From contig NZ_JUQO01000192.1 of NCBI RefSeq assembly GCF_001074635.1, positions 1 through 62,697 on the forward strand: 62,697 nt of DNA, read 5' to 3'. The translations under genes were made by a program, and so were the position numbers. This document shows, in pieces, positions 47,450-56,758 of this stretch. Source of the stretch: Streptococcus mitis. GTDB lineage: Bacteria > Bacillota > Bacilli > Lactobacillales > Streptococcaceae. The first letter of the stretch is position 1; each line of letters starts with the position of its first letter. The notes under the pieces are model-generated. The model did not search any database. It was not told where the DNA came from and saw only the letters and a program-made list of their open reading frames with translations.

Positions 47450-50400
47450 ATGGAAGTAATACAATTATTGGCTATGTTTCGTGGAACAATTCCAAAAGAT
47501 AGGGATAAAATGGCCCTATTTCTTCGTTATCAAGCGCAACATTTTGATGAGAAATGGCAGGATTTGGTAGAGAGTTTTTTGACTGAAGAGGGGAAGATAG
47601 AAGAGATACCTCATGTCTATTCGTTTGATCAAGATATTGTTTCTTTTCTAGAGGCCAGTTCTGAAAATAATGACCAAGATTTAGAAAGTTACACAAGAAA
47701 TTTTGGACAAGCGGGTCTAAGTAAATTATCTCAATTAAGTAATTTTGAGAAAAACTTGGTGCTAGAAGTCGCAACCTATAATCTTTCCACTCGATTTTAC
47801 ATCCAATCTGAAAAAGAGAAGCTAACACCATTAAGTGAGCTTGTATTTCATCAGAATCAGGATGTCAATTTAGTCAATGTCTATCGGGTTGCGAATAATC
47901 TATCTGACCGTATTAGTAGAGATATAGAGGAATTTCTTCTAATGGTTGACTCAAAAGAGCTTAAAAAAGAAGTTCTTGAGATTCATTTTGAAGAAAAAGA
48001 GGGAGATGTTCTAGCTTATTTGGGTGCAGAATTGATGGCTACTTTAGATACCGTGACGGATCTTGTCCATCATGAAGAAAACTACACACAACTCCCACTG
48101 ACACAAAAGCTAAAGATTATTACTCATTTTGATGAAGTAAAGGCTATAAGAGAAAAGTCTAAGCAAGTAGAGGAAGCAGTCTTACCTTTAGATAATATTG
48201 ACCAGGTAGAAGAAAATGTGGAAGTTCATTCCCTATCTAAAGTAGATAAAATTGTAGAAGAAGTTTTGAAGAAATATCCAATCGGTTCACAAGTAAGTTA
48301 TAAAGGACAAGTATTTCAATTGGTTTCTATTGAAAATGCCCAGTTAAATGACTTAGTTCGCCTAGAGCTATTCAATGATTCCAACCTGTTATTTGAAGAA
48401 AATCCTATCTTATACTTGAACAGTTTGGAAGAGATTGAACAAGTATTGTCTCTCGTAGAACTTGAAAAAGAAGATTCAGATATTGAGATTGATTCATCAA
48501 GTGAAAGTCAGGAAATAGATTTGTTTTCCTATCTGGAAGAAGAAAATGAAAAGGAAAAAGATAAGGAAACAGAAACGCTTATTGTAGGTATAGAAGAGAC
48601 GGAAGTCCCCGTTCAAGATTTTGTTTTTCCAGATGATTTAGAGGGCTTTTACCCTAAGACAAATCGAGAAAAAATTGAAACAAATATCGCCGCAATTGAA
48701 CTTGTTAAAAGATTAGAAAAAGAGGGACGACAAGCGAATCCAGAAGAACAAGAGCTACTAGCCAAGTATGTCGGCTGGGGTGGACTTGCCAATGAATTTT
48801 TCGATGAACTCAATCCAAAGTATGAAGCAGAACGTTTAACTCTCAAGAGCTTAGTAAGTAAATCAGAATACTCGACCATGAAACAAAGTTCTCTCACAGC
48901 CTATTATACAGACCCAATGATTATTCGCCAGATTTGGCAAAAATTACTGGCTGATGGTTTTGAAGGAGGAAGGATTTTAGATCCTTCTATGGGGACTGGG
49001 AACTTCTTTGCGGCGATGCCTAGAAGTATACGAGAGAGGTCAGAACTCTATGGAGTTGAATTAGACAGCGTGACAGGCGCAATCGCAAAACAACTCCACC
49101 CCAATACCCATATTGAAGTGCGAGGATTTGAAGAAGTTCCCTATCAAAATAATAGTTTTGATTTAGTCTTAACGAATGTTCCATTTGGAAATTTTCGCAT
49201 TGCCGATAAAAACTATGATAAACCTTATATGATTCATGATTACTTTGTCAAACACTCACTTGATTTAGTAAGAGATGGAGGACAAGTTTCGATTATCTCT
49301 TCTATTGGCACAATGGATAAACGGACAGATAATGTCTTACAAGAGATTAAATCCAACACTCATTTTTTAGGGGGAGTTCGGTTGCCGGATACGGCTTTTA
49401 AAAAGATTGCAGGTACTCGAGTGACTACAGATCTCCTCTTCTTTCAAAAGGATCAAGCAAAGAATCTTAATGAAGAGGAACTTGTCTTTAGTGGCTCTAT
49501 TCCCTTTGAGGAGGATAAGCGTGTCTGGATCAATCCTTATTTTGATGGGAAATACAATACACAAGTTTTGGGTCAATATGAGGTACGTAATTTTAATGGA
49601 GGAACCCTCAATGTTAAGGGGGTATCAGAAACATTAGCTACTGACATAATGAAAGCATTAGAGAATGTGGAAGCACCTAAACAAATTGACAATTCTTTGA
49701 AAGCACCTGTTTTTATCCAAGAAGAAGTGGATAATTCTATCCCAAGTCGTATACTTGAGGACTTAACGCTCTATTCTTTTGGATATGAGGGAAATCAAAT
49801 TTATTACCGAGATACGCATGGCATTCGGAAAAGTTCAAAAGTAGACGAAATTAGTTATTATGTAGATGAGAAGGGAGAGTTTAAAGCTTGGGACAGTTCT
49901 TTGTCTGAACATAAAATAGACCGATTCGTGCAACTTCATTTGACAGATGAGGAAGCACTAGATGTTTATAAGTCAGAAGAAGCGAGTAAAAGAGGGAAAT
50001 ATAAGGGACTGTTCAAAAAAACTGTCTTTTATGAAAGTCCCTTATCGGATAAGGATATTAGTCGCATTAAGGGCATGGTTGATTTGAGAGAGACCTATCA
50101 ATCCTTAATTGAAATTCAACGTCATCCAGATTATAGTCGGGCTGATTTTCAGGTGTTACTTAGTAAACTCAATCATGACTATGACCACTTTGTAAGTCAA
50201 TTTGGATACTTGAATGCCTCAGTCAATCGGAACTTATTTGATAGTGACGATAAGTATTCTTTACTAGCAAGTTTAGAAGATGAATACATTGATTCTAAAG
50301 ACCAGAAAGTAAAATATAAAAAATCTTTAGCTTTTGAGAAAGCATTGGTTAGGCCAGAGAGAGTGATTACAAGAGTATCAACGGCTTTAGATGCCTTAAA

Positions 50401-53400
50401 TTCTAGTTTATCGGATGGTAGAGGGGTTGATTTAGACTATATGGTATCAATTTATCCCGAACATAGCCAAGCTGCTATTTTAGATGAGTTAGGAGACCAG
50501 GTTTTAATGGATCCAGAAAGCTATTTAAGAGGAGAAAGAAAATATCTTTCTAAGAACCAGTTTTTATCAGGAGATATTCTCAACAAGATAGAAGTAGTTC
50601 AACTGTTAGTGGAGGAAAACAATCAAGAATGTGACTGGTCCCATGCTTTAGATTTGTTAGAATCTGTTCGCCCTCCAAGGATTCATCTGGCAGATATTGA
50701 GTTTAAAATAGGGTCACGTTGGATTCCTCAATCCGTTTATGGTAAATTTGCCTTTGAATGTTTTACTAATCGTGAATTTGAATTGTCTTCGCCTGATGTT
50801 GAACAGGTCATTGAAGTGAATCCTGTCGATGGCCAGGTTCATTTAAGGACATCATTTGCTTATCGCTATCCAAGCGCCAAAGATAGTAGTCTTGGAGTTA
50901 GTGGGTCACGTTATGATACAGGAAGAAAGATTTTTGAGAATTTACTTAATTCGAACCAACCGACTATTACTATGACTGTTACGGAAGGAGAAAAGAAAAA
51001 GACCATCACAGATTTGGAAAAAACCTCTGTTCTAAGAGCAAAAGAGCAGCATTTACAAGAGCTCTTTCAAGAATTTGTCTCACGGTATCCCGAAGTCCAA
51101 CAAGTCATTGAGGAAAGCTATAATCGTCTTTATAATCGGACGGTTAGTCGAGAGTATGACGGTAGCCATTTAGTCATTGATGGCTTGGCACAAAACATCA
51201 GTCTTCGTCCTCACCAAGAGAATGCCATTCAAAGAATCGTAGAAGAAAAAAGAGCCTTATTAGCTCATGAGGTAGGTTCAGGAAAGACCTTGACCATGCT
51301 TGGTGCTGGGTTTAAATTAAAGGAGTTGGGGATGGTTCATAAGCCCTTGTATGTGGTGCCCTCTAGTTTGTCTGCTCAATTTGGCCAAGAAATCATGAAA
51401 TTTTTCCCTACTAAAAAGGTCTTTGTGACCACTAAGAAAGATTTTGTGAAGGCGAGAAGAAAACAATTTGTTTCTCGTATTATTACAGGAGATTACGATG
51501 CCATTGTCATTGGGGATTCTCAATTTGAAAAAATCCCTGTCAGTAAGGAAAGACAGATGAATTATATCGAGGATAAACTCAATGAACTACGAGAGATTAA
51601 AACACATTCTGAAAATAAGTATACCGTTAAAGAAGCAGAGCAATCAATAAGTGGTCTAGAGAAACAATTGGAAGAACTGCAACGCTTTAATCGTGATAGT
51701 TTTATTGATTTTGAGAACTTAGGAATTGATTTTCTCTTTGTGGATGAAGCACATCACTTTAAAAATATTCGTCCGATTACGGGACTTGGAAATGTAGCAG
51801 GGATTACCAATACAACTTCTAAGAAGAACGTGGATATGGAAATGAAGGTTCGACAGATTCAAGAAGAACATGATTTTAAAAATATTGTCTTTGCGACAGG
51901 AACACCCGTTTCCAATTCTATTAGTGAGTTGTATACTATGATGAACTATATTCAACCAGATATCTTAAAACGCTATCAGGTTGATTATTTTGACTCTTGG
52001 GTAGGTGCTTTTGGAGAAATTCAAAACTCTATGGAATTAGCTCCTACAGGGGATAAGTATCAGCCTAAGAAACGATTTAAAAAGTTTGTCAATCTACCTG
52101 AGTTGATGAAAATCTATAAAGAAACAGCTGACATTCAAACACAAGATATGTTGGATTTACCTGTTCCAGAAGCTCATATTATCCCTATTGAGAGTGAGTT
52201 AACTGAAAACCAGAAACTCTATCTAGAAGAATTAGTTATGAGGTCAGATATGGTCAAATGTGGAACAGTTGATCCGAGCCAAGATAACATGTTAAAGATA
52301 ACAGGTGAGGCACGAAAATTAGCGATTGATATGCGTTTATTGGACTCTAGTTATAGTCTAGCAGACAATCATAAACTGCTTCAGGTAGTGGATAATGTTG
52401 AGAGAATTTATCGTGAAGGAATGAAAAATAAGGCTACTCAGATGATTTTTTCAGATATTGGAACACCTAAGAAAAAGGATAATGGCTTTGATGTTTATTC
52501 TGAAATAAAGGCTTTATTAGTTGATAGAGGAGTCCCTAGTAAGGAAATTGCCTTTGTACATGATGCCAATAGTGATGAAAAAAAGAATAGTTTGTCTCGA
52601 AAGGTCAATGCAGGAGAGGTGCGGATTCTCCTTGCGTCAACTGAAAAAGGGGGAACAGGTTTAAATGTTCAGAGCAAGATGAAAGCAGTTCACCATCTGG
52701 ATGTACCGTGGAGACCAAGTGACATTCAGCAACGCAATGGACGTATTATCCGACAGGGAAATGAAAACAAGGAAGTGGATATTTACCACTACATTACCAA
52801 AGGTTCATTTGATAATTATCTATGGGCAACTCAGGAGAACAAACTTCGTTATATTAAGCAGATTATGACTTCTAAGGAGCCGATTCGTGCTGCAGAAGAT
52901 ATTGATGAGCAGACCATGACAGCTTCTGATTTTAAGGCACTAGCAACAGGTAATCCTTATCTCAAATATAAGATGGAACTAGAGAATGATCTAACTCTAT
53001 TAGAAAATCAAAGACGCGCCTTTCAACGCAGCAAGGATCACTATCGTCATACACTCTCTTACTGTGAAGAAAATATGCCCATTCTTGAGAAACGATTAAG
53101 CAAATATGAAGGAGACATTCAACAGTCTGAAATGTCGAAAGACCAGGCATTTTCTATGACGGTAGGCAAGCAAGTTTTTGAGCAACGAGCTGAAGCAGGG
53201 GAATCCTTACACCGTCTTATCCGTCATAATCAAGGTGACAGCAAAGAATTCCGAACCCTAGCAAGTTATCGAGGATTTGACATTAAAATGCTTAGTCTTG
53301 CAACAAATCAACCTCTTCCTGAAACCTTCTCTGTTAAGATTGTAGGAGAAAACCAATATTCTGTCAGTTTAGATTTGTATTCTCCTTTGGGGACAATTCA

Positions 53401-53674
53401 AAGGCTTCAGCATACGATTGATCATATTAAAGAGGACCAAGTGAAAACTCAGAACTTATTGGATGAATTAAAGGATAAATGGACTACTGCTAAAGTTGAA
53501 ATTGAGAAAAATTTTCCAAAGGAAGAGGATTATCAAACTAAAAAGGCCGAATACGATGTACTCGCGCCATTGATTGAAACAGAAACGGATTTAGATATTA
53601 TTGATCAGGCCTTAAGACAATTCCACGAAAAAGGAAAAGAAAAGCAAGAACAACTTTCTTTTGAATTGGATTAA
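47450..53674 (+). CDS. Giant N6-methylase / SNF2 helicase of the ICE
   Basis: A 2074-residue protein; start ATG 47450, with AAAGGAG nine bases before. The N-terminal 400 residues have no recognised fold. A methyltransferase domain follows, with the SAM motif ILDPSMGTGNFFAAMP (about 510-525) and LVLTNVPFGNFR (about 573), where the usual NPPF/Y is NVPF. The SNF2 part has Walker A AHEVGSGKTLTML (about 1272), DEAH-box FVDEAHH (about 1429), and the helicase C motif ASTEKGGTGLNVQ ... QRNGRIIRQGN (about 1735-1765). Such proteins are hallmarks of Tn5252-like ICEs and may protect or remodel transferred DNA. Confidence 0.92.
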   Translation: MEVIQLLAMFRGTIPKDRDKMALFLRYQAQHFDEKWQDLVESFLTEEGKIEEIPHVYSFDQDIVSFLEASSENNDQDLESYTRNFGQAGLSKLSQLSNFEKNLVLEVATYNLSTRFYIQSEKEKLTPLSELVFHQNQDVNLVNVYRVANNLSDRISRDIEEFLLMVDSKELKKEVLEIHFEEKEGDVLAYLGAELMATLDTVTDLVHHEENYTQLPLTQKLKIITHFDEVKAIREKSKQVEEAVLPLDNIDQVEENVEVHSLSKVDKIVEEVLKKYPIGSQVSYKGQVFQLVSIENAQLNDLVRLELFNDSNLLFEENPILYLNSLEEIEQVLSLVELEKEDSDIEIDSSSESQEIDLFSYLEEENEKEKDKETETLIVGIEETEVPVQDFVFPDDLEGFYPKTNREKIETNIAAIELVKRLEKEGRQANPEEQELLAKYVGWGGLANEFFDELNPKYEAERLTLKSLVSKSEYSTMKQSSLTAYYTDPMIIRQIWQKLLADGFEGGRILDPSMGTGNFFAAMPRSIRERSELYGVELDSVTGAIAKQLHPNTHIEVRGFEEVPYQNNSFDLVLTNVPFGNFRIADKNYDKPYMIHDYFVKHSLDLVRDGGQVSIISSIGTMDKRTDNVLQEIKSNTHFLGGVRLPDTAFKKIAGTRVTTDLLFFQKDQAKNLNEEELVFSGSIPFEEDKRVWINPYFDGKYNTQVLGQYEVRNFNGGTLNVKGVSETLATDIMKALENVEAPKQIDNSLKAPVFIQEEVDNSIPSRILEDLTLYSFGYEGNQIYYRDTHGIRKSSKVDEISYYVDEKGEFKAWDSSLSEHKIDRFVQLHLTDEEALDVYKSEEASKRGKYKGLFKKTVFYESPLSDKDISRIKGMVDLRETYQSLIEIQRHPDYSRADFQVLLSKLNHDYDHFVSQFGYLNASVNRNLFDSDDKYSLLASLEDEYIDSKDQKVKYKKSLAFEKALVRPERVITRVSTALDALNSSLSDGRGVDLDYMVSIYPEHSQAAILDELGDQVLMDPESYLRGERKYLSKNQFLSGDILNKIEVVQLLVEENNQECDWSHALDLLESVRPPRIHLADIEFKIGSRWIPQSVYGKFAFECFTNREFELSSPDVEQVIEVNPVDGQVHLRTSFAYRYPSAKDSSLGVSGSRYDTGRKIFENLLNSNQPTITMTVTEGEKKKTITDLEKTSVLRAKEQHLQELFQEFVSRYPEVQQVIEESYNRLYNRTVSREYDGSHLVIDGLAQNISLRPHQENAIQRIVEEKRALLAHEVGSGKTLTMLGAGFKLKELGMVHKPLYVVPSSLSAQFGQEIMKFFPTKKVFVTTKKDFVKARRKQFVSRIITGDYDAIVIGDSQFEKIPVSKERQMNYIEDKLNELREIKTHSENKYTVKEAEQSISGLEKQLEELQRFNRDSFIDFENLGIDFLFVDEAHHFKNIRPITGLGNVAGITNTTSKKNVDMEMKVRQIQEEHDFKNIVFATGTPVSNSISELYTMMNYIQPDILKRYQVDYFDSWVGAFGEIQNSMELAPTGDKYQPKKRFKKFVNLPELMKIYKETADIQTQDMLDLPVPEAHIIPIESELTENQKLYLEELVMRSDMVKCGTVDPSQDNMLKITGEARKLAIDMRLLDSSYSLADNHKLLQVVDNVERIYREGMKNKATQMIFSDIGTPKKKDNGFDVYSEIKALLVDRGVPSKEIAFVHDANSDEKKNSLSRKVNAGEVRILLASTEKGGTGLNVQSKMKAVHHLDVPWRPSDIQQRNGRIIRQGNENKEVDIYHYITKGSFDNYLWATQENKLRYIKQIMTSKEPIRAAEDIDEQTMTASDFKALATGNPYLKYKMELENDLTLLENQRRAFQRSKDHYRHTLSYCEENMPILEKRLSKYEGDIQQSEMSKDQAFSMTVGKQVFEQRAEAGESLHRLIRHNQGDSKEFRTLASYRGFDIKMLSLATNQPLPETFSVKIVGENQYSVSLDLYSPLGTIQRLQHTIDHIKEDQVKTQNLLDELKDKWTTAKVEIEKNFPKEEDYQTKKAEYDVLAPLIETETDLDIIDQALRQFHEKGKEKQEQLSFELD

Positions 53675-53748
53675 AAAATAGATATAAATAGCGGACAAGA
53701 AAAGAAAAGCGCGGTAAAATAAAGATAGAAAGAAACGAGGTAACGATT

Positions 53749-54033
53749 ATGATGGAAGATACCTATTATCAATTAGAAGAGGCCTTGGTACAGGGGTTTC
53801 AAACACCTGAAGAATACCAAGTTTACAAGGAACTAAAGGAACATTATGAGGAAGTGACAGGGGACTACAGTTTTTCTATACGAGAACTCACTAGCCAATT
53901 GGAAATCGCTCTTCAGAATCATCGAGGTGTGGACTTTGAAGAACATGAAAAAGAGGAGTATTTGGACTTAGTTCAAAAATTAGAAGAGTTTGATTCCTCT
54001 CTTGCCACCCATTATCGTCAATTGATTGACTAG
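53749..54033 (+). CDS. Small acidic ICE protein, unknown
   Basis: A 94-residue acidic helical protein (YQLEEALVQGFQTPEEYQVYKEL, HEKEEYLDLVQKLEEFD). No motif found. An ACGAGG ribosome site precedes it; ATG 53749 and the next codon ATG 53752 are both possible starts. It lies 75 bases after the helicase gene and 13 bases before the next small gene, so it belongs to the ICE unit. Confidence 0.7.
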   Translation: MMEDTYYQLEEALVQGFQTPEEYQVYKELKEHYEEVTGDYSFSIRELTSQLEIALQNHRGVDFEEHEKEEYLDLVQKLEEFDSSLATHYRQLID

Positions 54034-54046
54034 AAAGGAGAAATTC

Positions 54047-54337
54047 ATGAATGGTTTACTCCTTGTCCCAGTAATTTTTTTAGCAGTAGGAGGAATTCTC
54101 ATTCTTTTATGGAGACTCTTTCTTATTGCCAGTGGACTTTTCCTGATTGGTTTTGTCAGTTTTCTTATTTTCGTGGAGGTCTATGGAATTTATCTTCTCT
54201 TTACAGAAACTGAACTTTACACGGCAGATTTAGCTCAAAATGGATTATTTGGTTTTACGACTTTCTTTATCATCTTTAATTTAGTTTTACTTGCTTTAGC
54301 ATGCTGGGCAGGATACAAGTGGAAGAGGGGATATTAA
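54047..54337 (+). CDS. Small ICE membrane protein
   Basis: A 96-residue protein with three membrane helices (about 2-25, 27-50 and 66-88). The start is ATG 54047, preceded by AAGGAG; a short in-frame upstream extension lacks a ribosome site. Function is unknown. It is the last gene before the lantibiotic block and ends at a terminator. Confidence 0.75.
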   Translation: MNGLLLVPVIFLAVGGILILLWRLFLIASGLFLIGFVSFLIFVEVYGIYLLFTETELYTADLAQNGLFGFTTFFIIFNLVLLALACWAGYKWKRGY

Positions 54338-54338
54338 C

Positions 54339-54376
54339 AAAAGTGGAGAAAACGACATTAGTTTCTCTCCACTTTT
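54339..54376 (+). terminator. Terminator at the end of the transfer operon
   Basis: AAAAGTGGAGA pairs with TCTCCACTTTT around a loop of about 17 bases, ending in T. It separates the ICE backbone from the lantibiotic cargo. Confidence 0.8.
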
Positions 54377-54419
54377 ATGTTTCTAATTAATTGGTAATTA
54401 TAACTTATTACGATCGAAG

Positions 54420-55280
54420 TCACCTATCCTTATCTTTCAAAAAATGGTCAATTTTAGCCATCAAGAGCTTGTGCTCGTATATTTTACAAATATCACGAGC
54501 CTGTAAATAATAGTCAAGAATTTCATCGTGCTTTAAAAAATCTTTTCCGGCATTTGCAACGATAGTTAAAAGAGGTGCTAGCTGATAGCTGGTCTCTTTT
54601 TGTTTACAAAAATCAATGGTTTCTAAGGCTTCTTGGACAGCTTCTAACTCCTTACCTTTAGAGTGTAAATAATAGGCAAAATTATGTTTAACTCGAATAT
54701 AACCAAATAAATACTCTTGGTGATTTAAATCTTTTTCCTGATACAAACTGATAAGAAGTGAGTTATTTTCTTCATATTCTGCATCACGTCCTACAGAAAA
54801 ATAAAAATTAGATAAAGTATTGAGAAGTTTAAGATACACAGATGAGCTGACCGAAAGCTTTGGCAAAGCGTTTTCTAGATTGGCGATAGCTTCATCTTTG
54901 GAACTATGTAAGTAGAAAAGGATAATCGCTTGAATCCATAGAAGATAAAATTCATCCTCAGTAGATAGATACTGAGACTTTTCTTTTTCTAAGTTTAAGA
55001 GGTATTCTAAAGCCTCGTAATTACGATCTTCAAGTAATTTTTCTGCTAATTTCTTAAACGGTGTTATATTGGAAGTCATTTCAATCTGTTCATCGAAAAA
55101 ATAATCTAAGGGGACTTGAAGCCGATTTGCAAGTTTATAGAGTAAATCAGCAGCAGGCATATAGTTGCCACGTTCTATTTTGCTGATTTGACTTTGCTCA
55201 CAAATTCCTTCAGAAAGTGTTTTTTGTGAGAAACCTTTTTCTTTTCTCTTGGATTTTAGTTTATCAGATAATATGGTCAT
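54420..55280 (-). CDS. tprA2: PlcR/TprA-family peptide-sensing regulator
   Basis: A 286-residue RRNPP-type regulator: N-terminal XRE helix-turn-helix (about 5-60, LSDKLKSKRKEKGFSQKTLSEGI ... ISKIERGN) and a C-terminal TPR-like helical domain (about 75-285) that binds a small peptide. It is divergent from the Phr-type gene. By context and memory it corresponds to TprA2, described in the PMEN1 pneumococcal lineage, which controls the adjacent lantibiotic genes and is relieved by its Phr peptide. The symbol is tentative. Confidence 0.85.
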   Translation of the reverse strand: MTILSDKLKSKRKEKGFSQKTLSEGICEQSQISKIERGNYMPAADLLYKLANRLQVPLDYFFDEQIEMTSNITPFKKLAEKLLEDRNYEALEYLLNLEKEKSQYLSTEDEFYLLWIQAIILFYLHSSKDEAIANLENALPKLSVSSSVYLKLLNTLSNFYFSVGRDAEYEENNSLLISLYQEKDLNHQEYLFGYIRVKHNFAYYLHSKGKELEAVQEALETIDFCKQKETSYQLAPLLTIVANAGKDFLKHDEILDYYLQARDICKIYEHKLLMAKIDHFLKDKDR

Positions 55281-55311
55281 CTCTAACCCTCTTTAAATAA
55301 ATTTAAGATTA

Positions 55312-55340
55312 ATTATATACTTTTAATCTCTATTTTTCAA
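55312..55340 (-). promoter_or_regulatory. Promoter of the tprA2-like gene
   Basis: On the minus strand TTGAAA (55340-55335) and TATAAT (55317-55312) are 17 bases apart. Confidence 0.75.
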
Positions 55341-55408
55341 CTTTCTAATGCAAAAATAGTCATAAAAAAATAAAACAAAAAAAAAATGATAAAAAGAATT
55401 GTTTTTTA

Positions 55409-55437
55409 TTGACAAATAATATTTAAAGTAGTACACT
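55409..55437 (+). promoter_or_regulatory. Promoter of the Phr-type peptide gene
   Basis: TTGACA (55409-55414) and TACACT (55432-55437) are 17 bases apart. The -10 lies in a palindrome that is a likely repressor site. Confidence 0.75.
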
Positions 55438-55447
55438 TACAAGTGTA
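55432..55447. promoter_or_regulatory. Likely TprA2 operator over the phr promoter
   Basis: TACACTTACAAGTGTA is a perfect 7-bp inverted repeat with two central bases. It overlaps the -10 of the peptide gene, the best place for repression. I infer that the divergent PlcR-like regulator binds here. Confidence 0.6.
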
Positions 55448-55470
55448 AAGATAAGAAAAAGGTGGTTAAT

Positions 55471-55644
55471 ATGAGTATTTTAGCAAAGTTTCGTAAAATC
55501 ATTTTTATGTTGTCCTTTTTAGGATTGTTTGGAAGCGGTTTCTTTTACAAAGAACCTGTAAATCAATCACAATATATCTGGGAATCGAGAATTATACAAC
55601 AAGCTGCAACAACTAAAGAAGTTGATCTGGGACTGGCGGATTGA
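55471..55644 (+). CDS. phrA2: Phr-type signal peptide precursor (PhrA2-like)
   Basis: A 57-residue precursor: basic start, one export helix (about 9-27, KIIFMLSFLGLFGSGFF), a short linker and the C-terminal VDLGLAD. Start is ATG 55471, because the AGGTGG ribosome site overlaps an earlier in-frame GTG. The terminal heptapeptide matches the PhrA2 signal I recall from pneumococcus (the related PhrA ends LDVGKAD). The peptide would be secreted, cut, re-imported and bound by the regulator. Symbol from memory. Confidence 0.85.
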   Translation: MSILAKFRKIIFMLSFLGLFGSGFFYKEPVNQSQYIWESRIIQQAATTKEVDLGLAD

Positions 55645-55822
55645 TTTGTTAAACTTTTTGTGAAGTAACATTTATACAATGGATCATGCCACAGATTGAA
55701 GGGGTTAAAGGGAGCTTGTAAGTTTGATATACCCTATTACCCTCTCATATAACTAACTAGTTATACAGGAACTACTTTATTATATCTCTTAATGTGGGTG
55801 TACGAATGTTCGGAGGAGAAAA

Positions 55823-56758
55823 ATGAGAAATCCAGTAATACAGACATTTAATTTATCAAAATCCTATGATGGGAAAATTGTCTTAGATAGGATAGATTTT
55901 ACATTAAGACAGGGAGAAATCTATGGCTTACTAGGAAGAAATGGTACTGGTAAGACAACCTTTATCAAGGCTATTTTAGGCTTGACAGCTATGGATAGTG
56001 GTGAAGTGAATATTCTATCTGAAAAACTGTTAGGTGAATTTTCTAAGGATTTGCTATCTCAAATCGGTGTGGTATTGGACAGTGCTTCTTTTTATCCTAA
56101 TTTAACGGGACCTGAAAATCTCTCTATTTTTGCAAGATTGAGAGGAATTTCGCTAAAACAGGTAGAGCAAGCTTTACAAGTAGTAGGATTAGATGGGGAA
56201 AATAAAAAACTATTCAAGCAGTATTCTCTGGGAATGAAGCAAAGGTTAGCAATTGCTAACGCTATTATGCACCAGCCGAAAATTCTGATATTAGATGAAC
56301 CAACAAATGGTTTGGATCCTATTGGTATCCTTGAAATGCGCCGTTATCTAAAGGAACTCAGTACCAATCATGGCATTTCGATTTTAATATCCAGTCACAT
56401 TATTTCAGAACTTGAAAAGCTTGTAGATAGAGTTGGGATACTGCATGATGCCCACCTTATGGCTGAAAAGACTATGCAGGAATTAATAGATGGTGCAGAT
56501 AAAAGGAAAATCCACCTAATTGTTTCGGATGCTCCTCAAGCTAAGGAAGTGCTTTGCAGGATAAATCTGCAAGAACAGATTAGTATTCTTTCGGATATAG
56601 AACTTGAACTTCAGGGAGAATCACCTACTTTTGACATTGCAGTCGTATCTAACTCCTTAAAAGATAACGGAATAGTTCTAAAAGAATATTCTTATAAAAA
56701 CAATGAAAGTTTAGAGGATTACTTTAAGCGGATAACAGGAGGTGAGGGAATTGCTTGA
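55823..56758 (+). CDS. lanF: Lantibiotic immunity ABC transporter ATPase (LanF)
   Basis: A 311-residue ATPase of the BcrA/LanF type: Walker A GRNGTGKTT (38-46), signature YSLGMKQRL (the usual LSGGQ altered as in LanF), Walker B ILILDEPTNGLDP and a C-terminal substrate-specific part. The Q-loop position, normally Glu (E-loop) in LanF, reads VVLDSASFYPNLT with Asp. It works with the two permeases downstream to remove lantibiotic from the membrane. A GGAGG site precedes it. Confidence 0.9.
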   Translation: MRNPVIQTFNLSKSYDGKIVLDRIDFTLRQGEIYGLLGRNGTGKTTFIKAILGLTAMDSGEVNILSEKLLGEFSKDLLSQIGVVLDSASFYPNLTGPENLSIFARLRGISLKQVEQALQVVGLDGENKKLFKQYSLGMKQRLAIANAIMHQPKILILDEPTNGLDPIGILEMRRYLKELSTNHGISILISSHIISELEKLVDRVGILHDAHLMAEKTMQELIDGADKRKIHLIVSDAPQAKEVLCRINLQEQISILSDIELELQGESPTFDIAVVSNSLKDNGIVLKEYSYKNNESLEDYFKRITGGEGIA

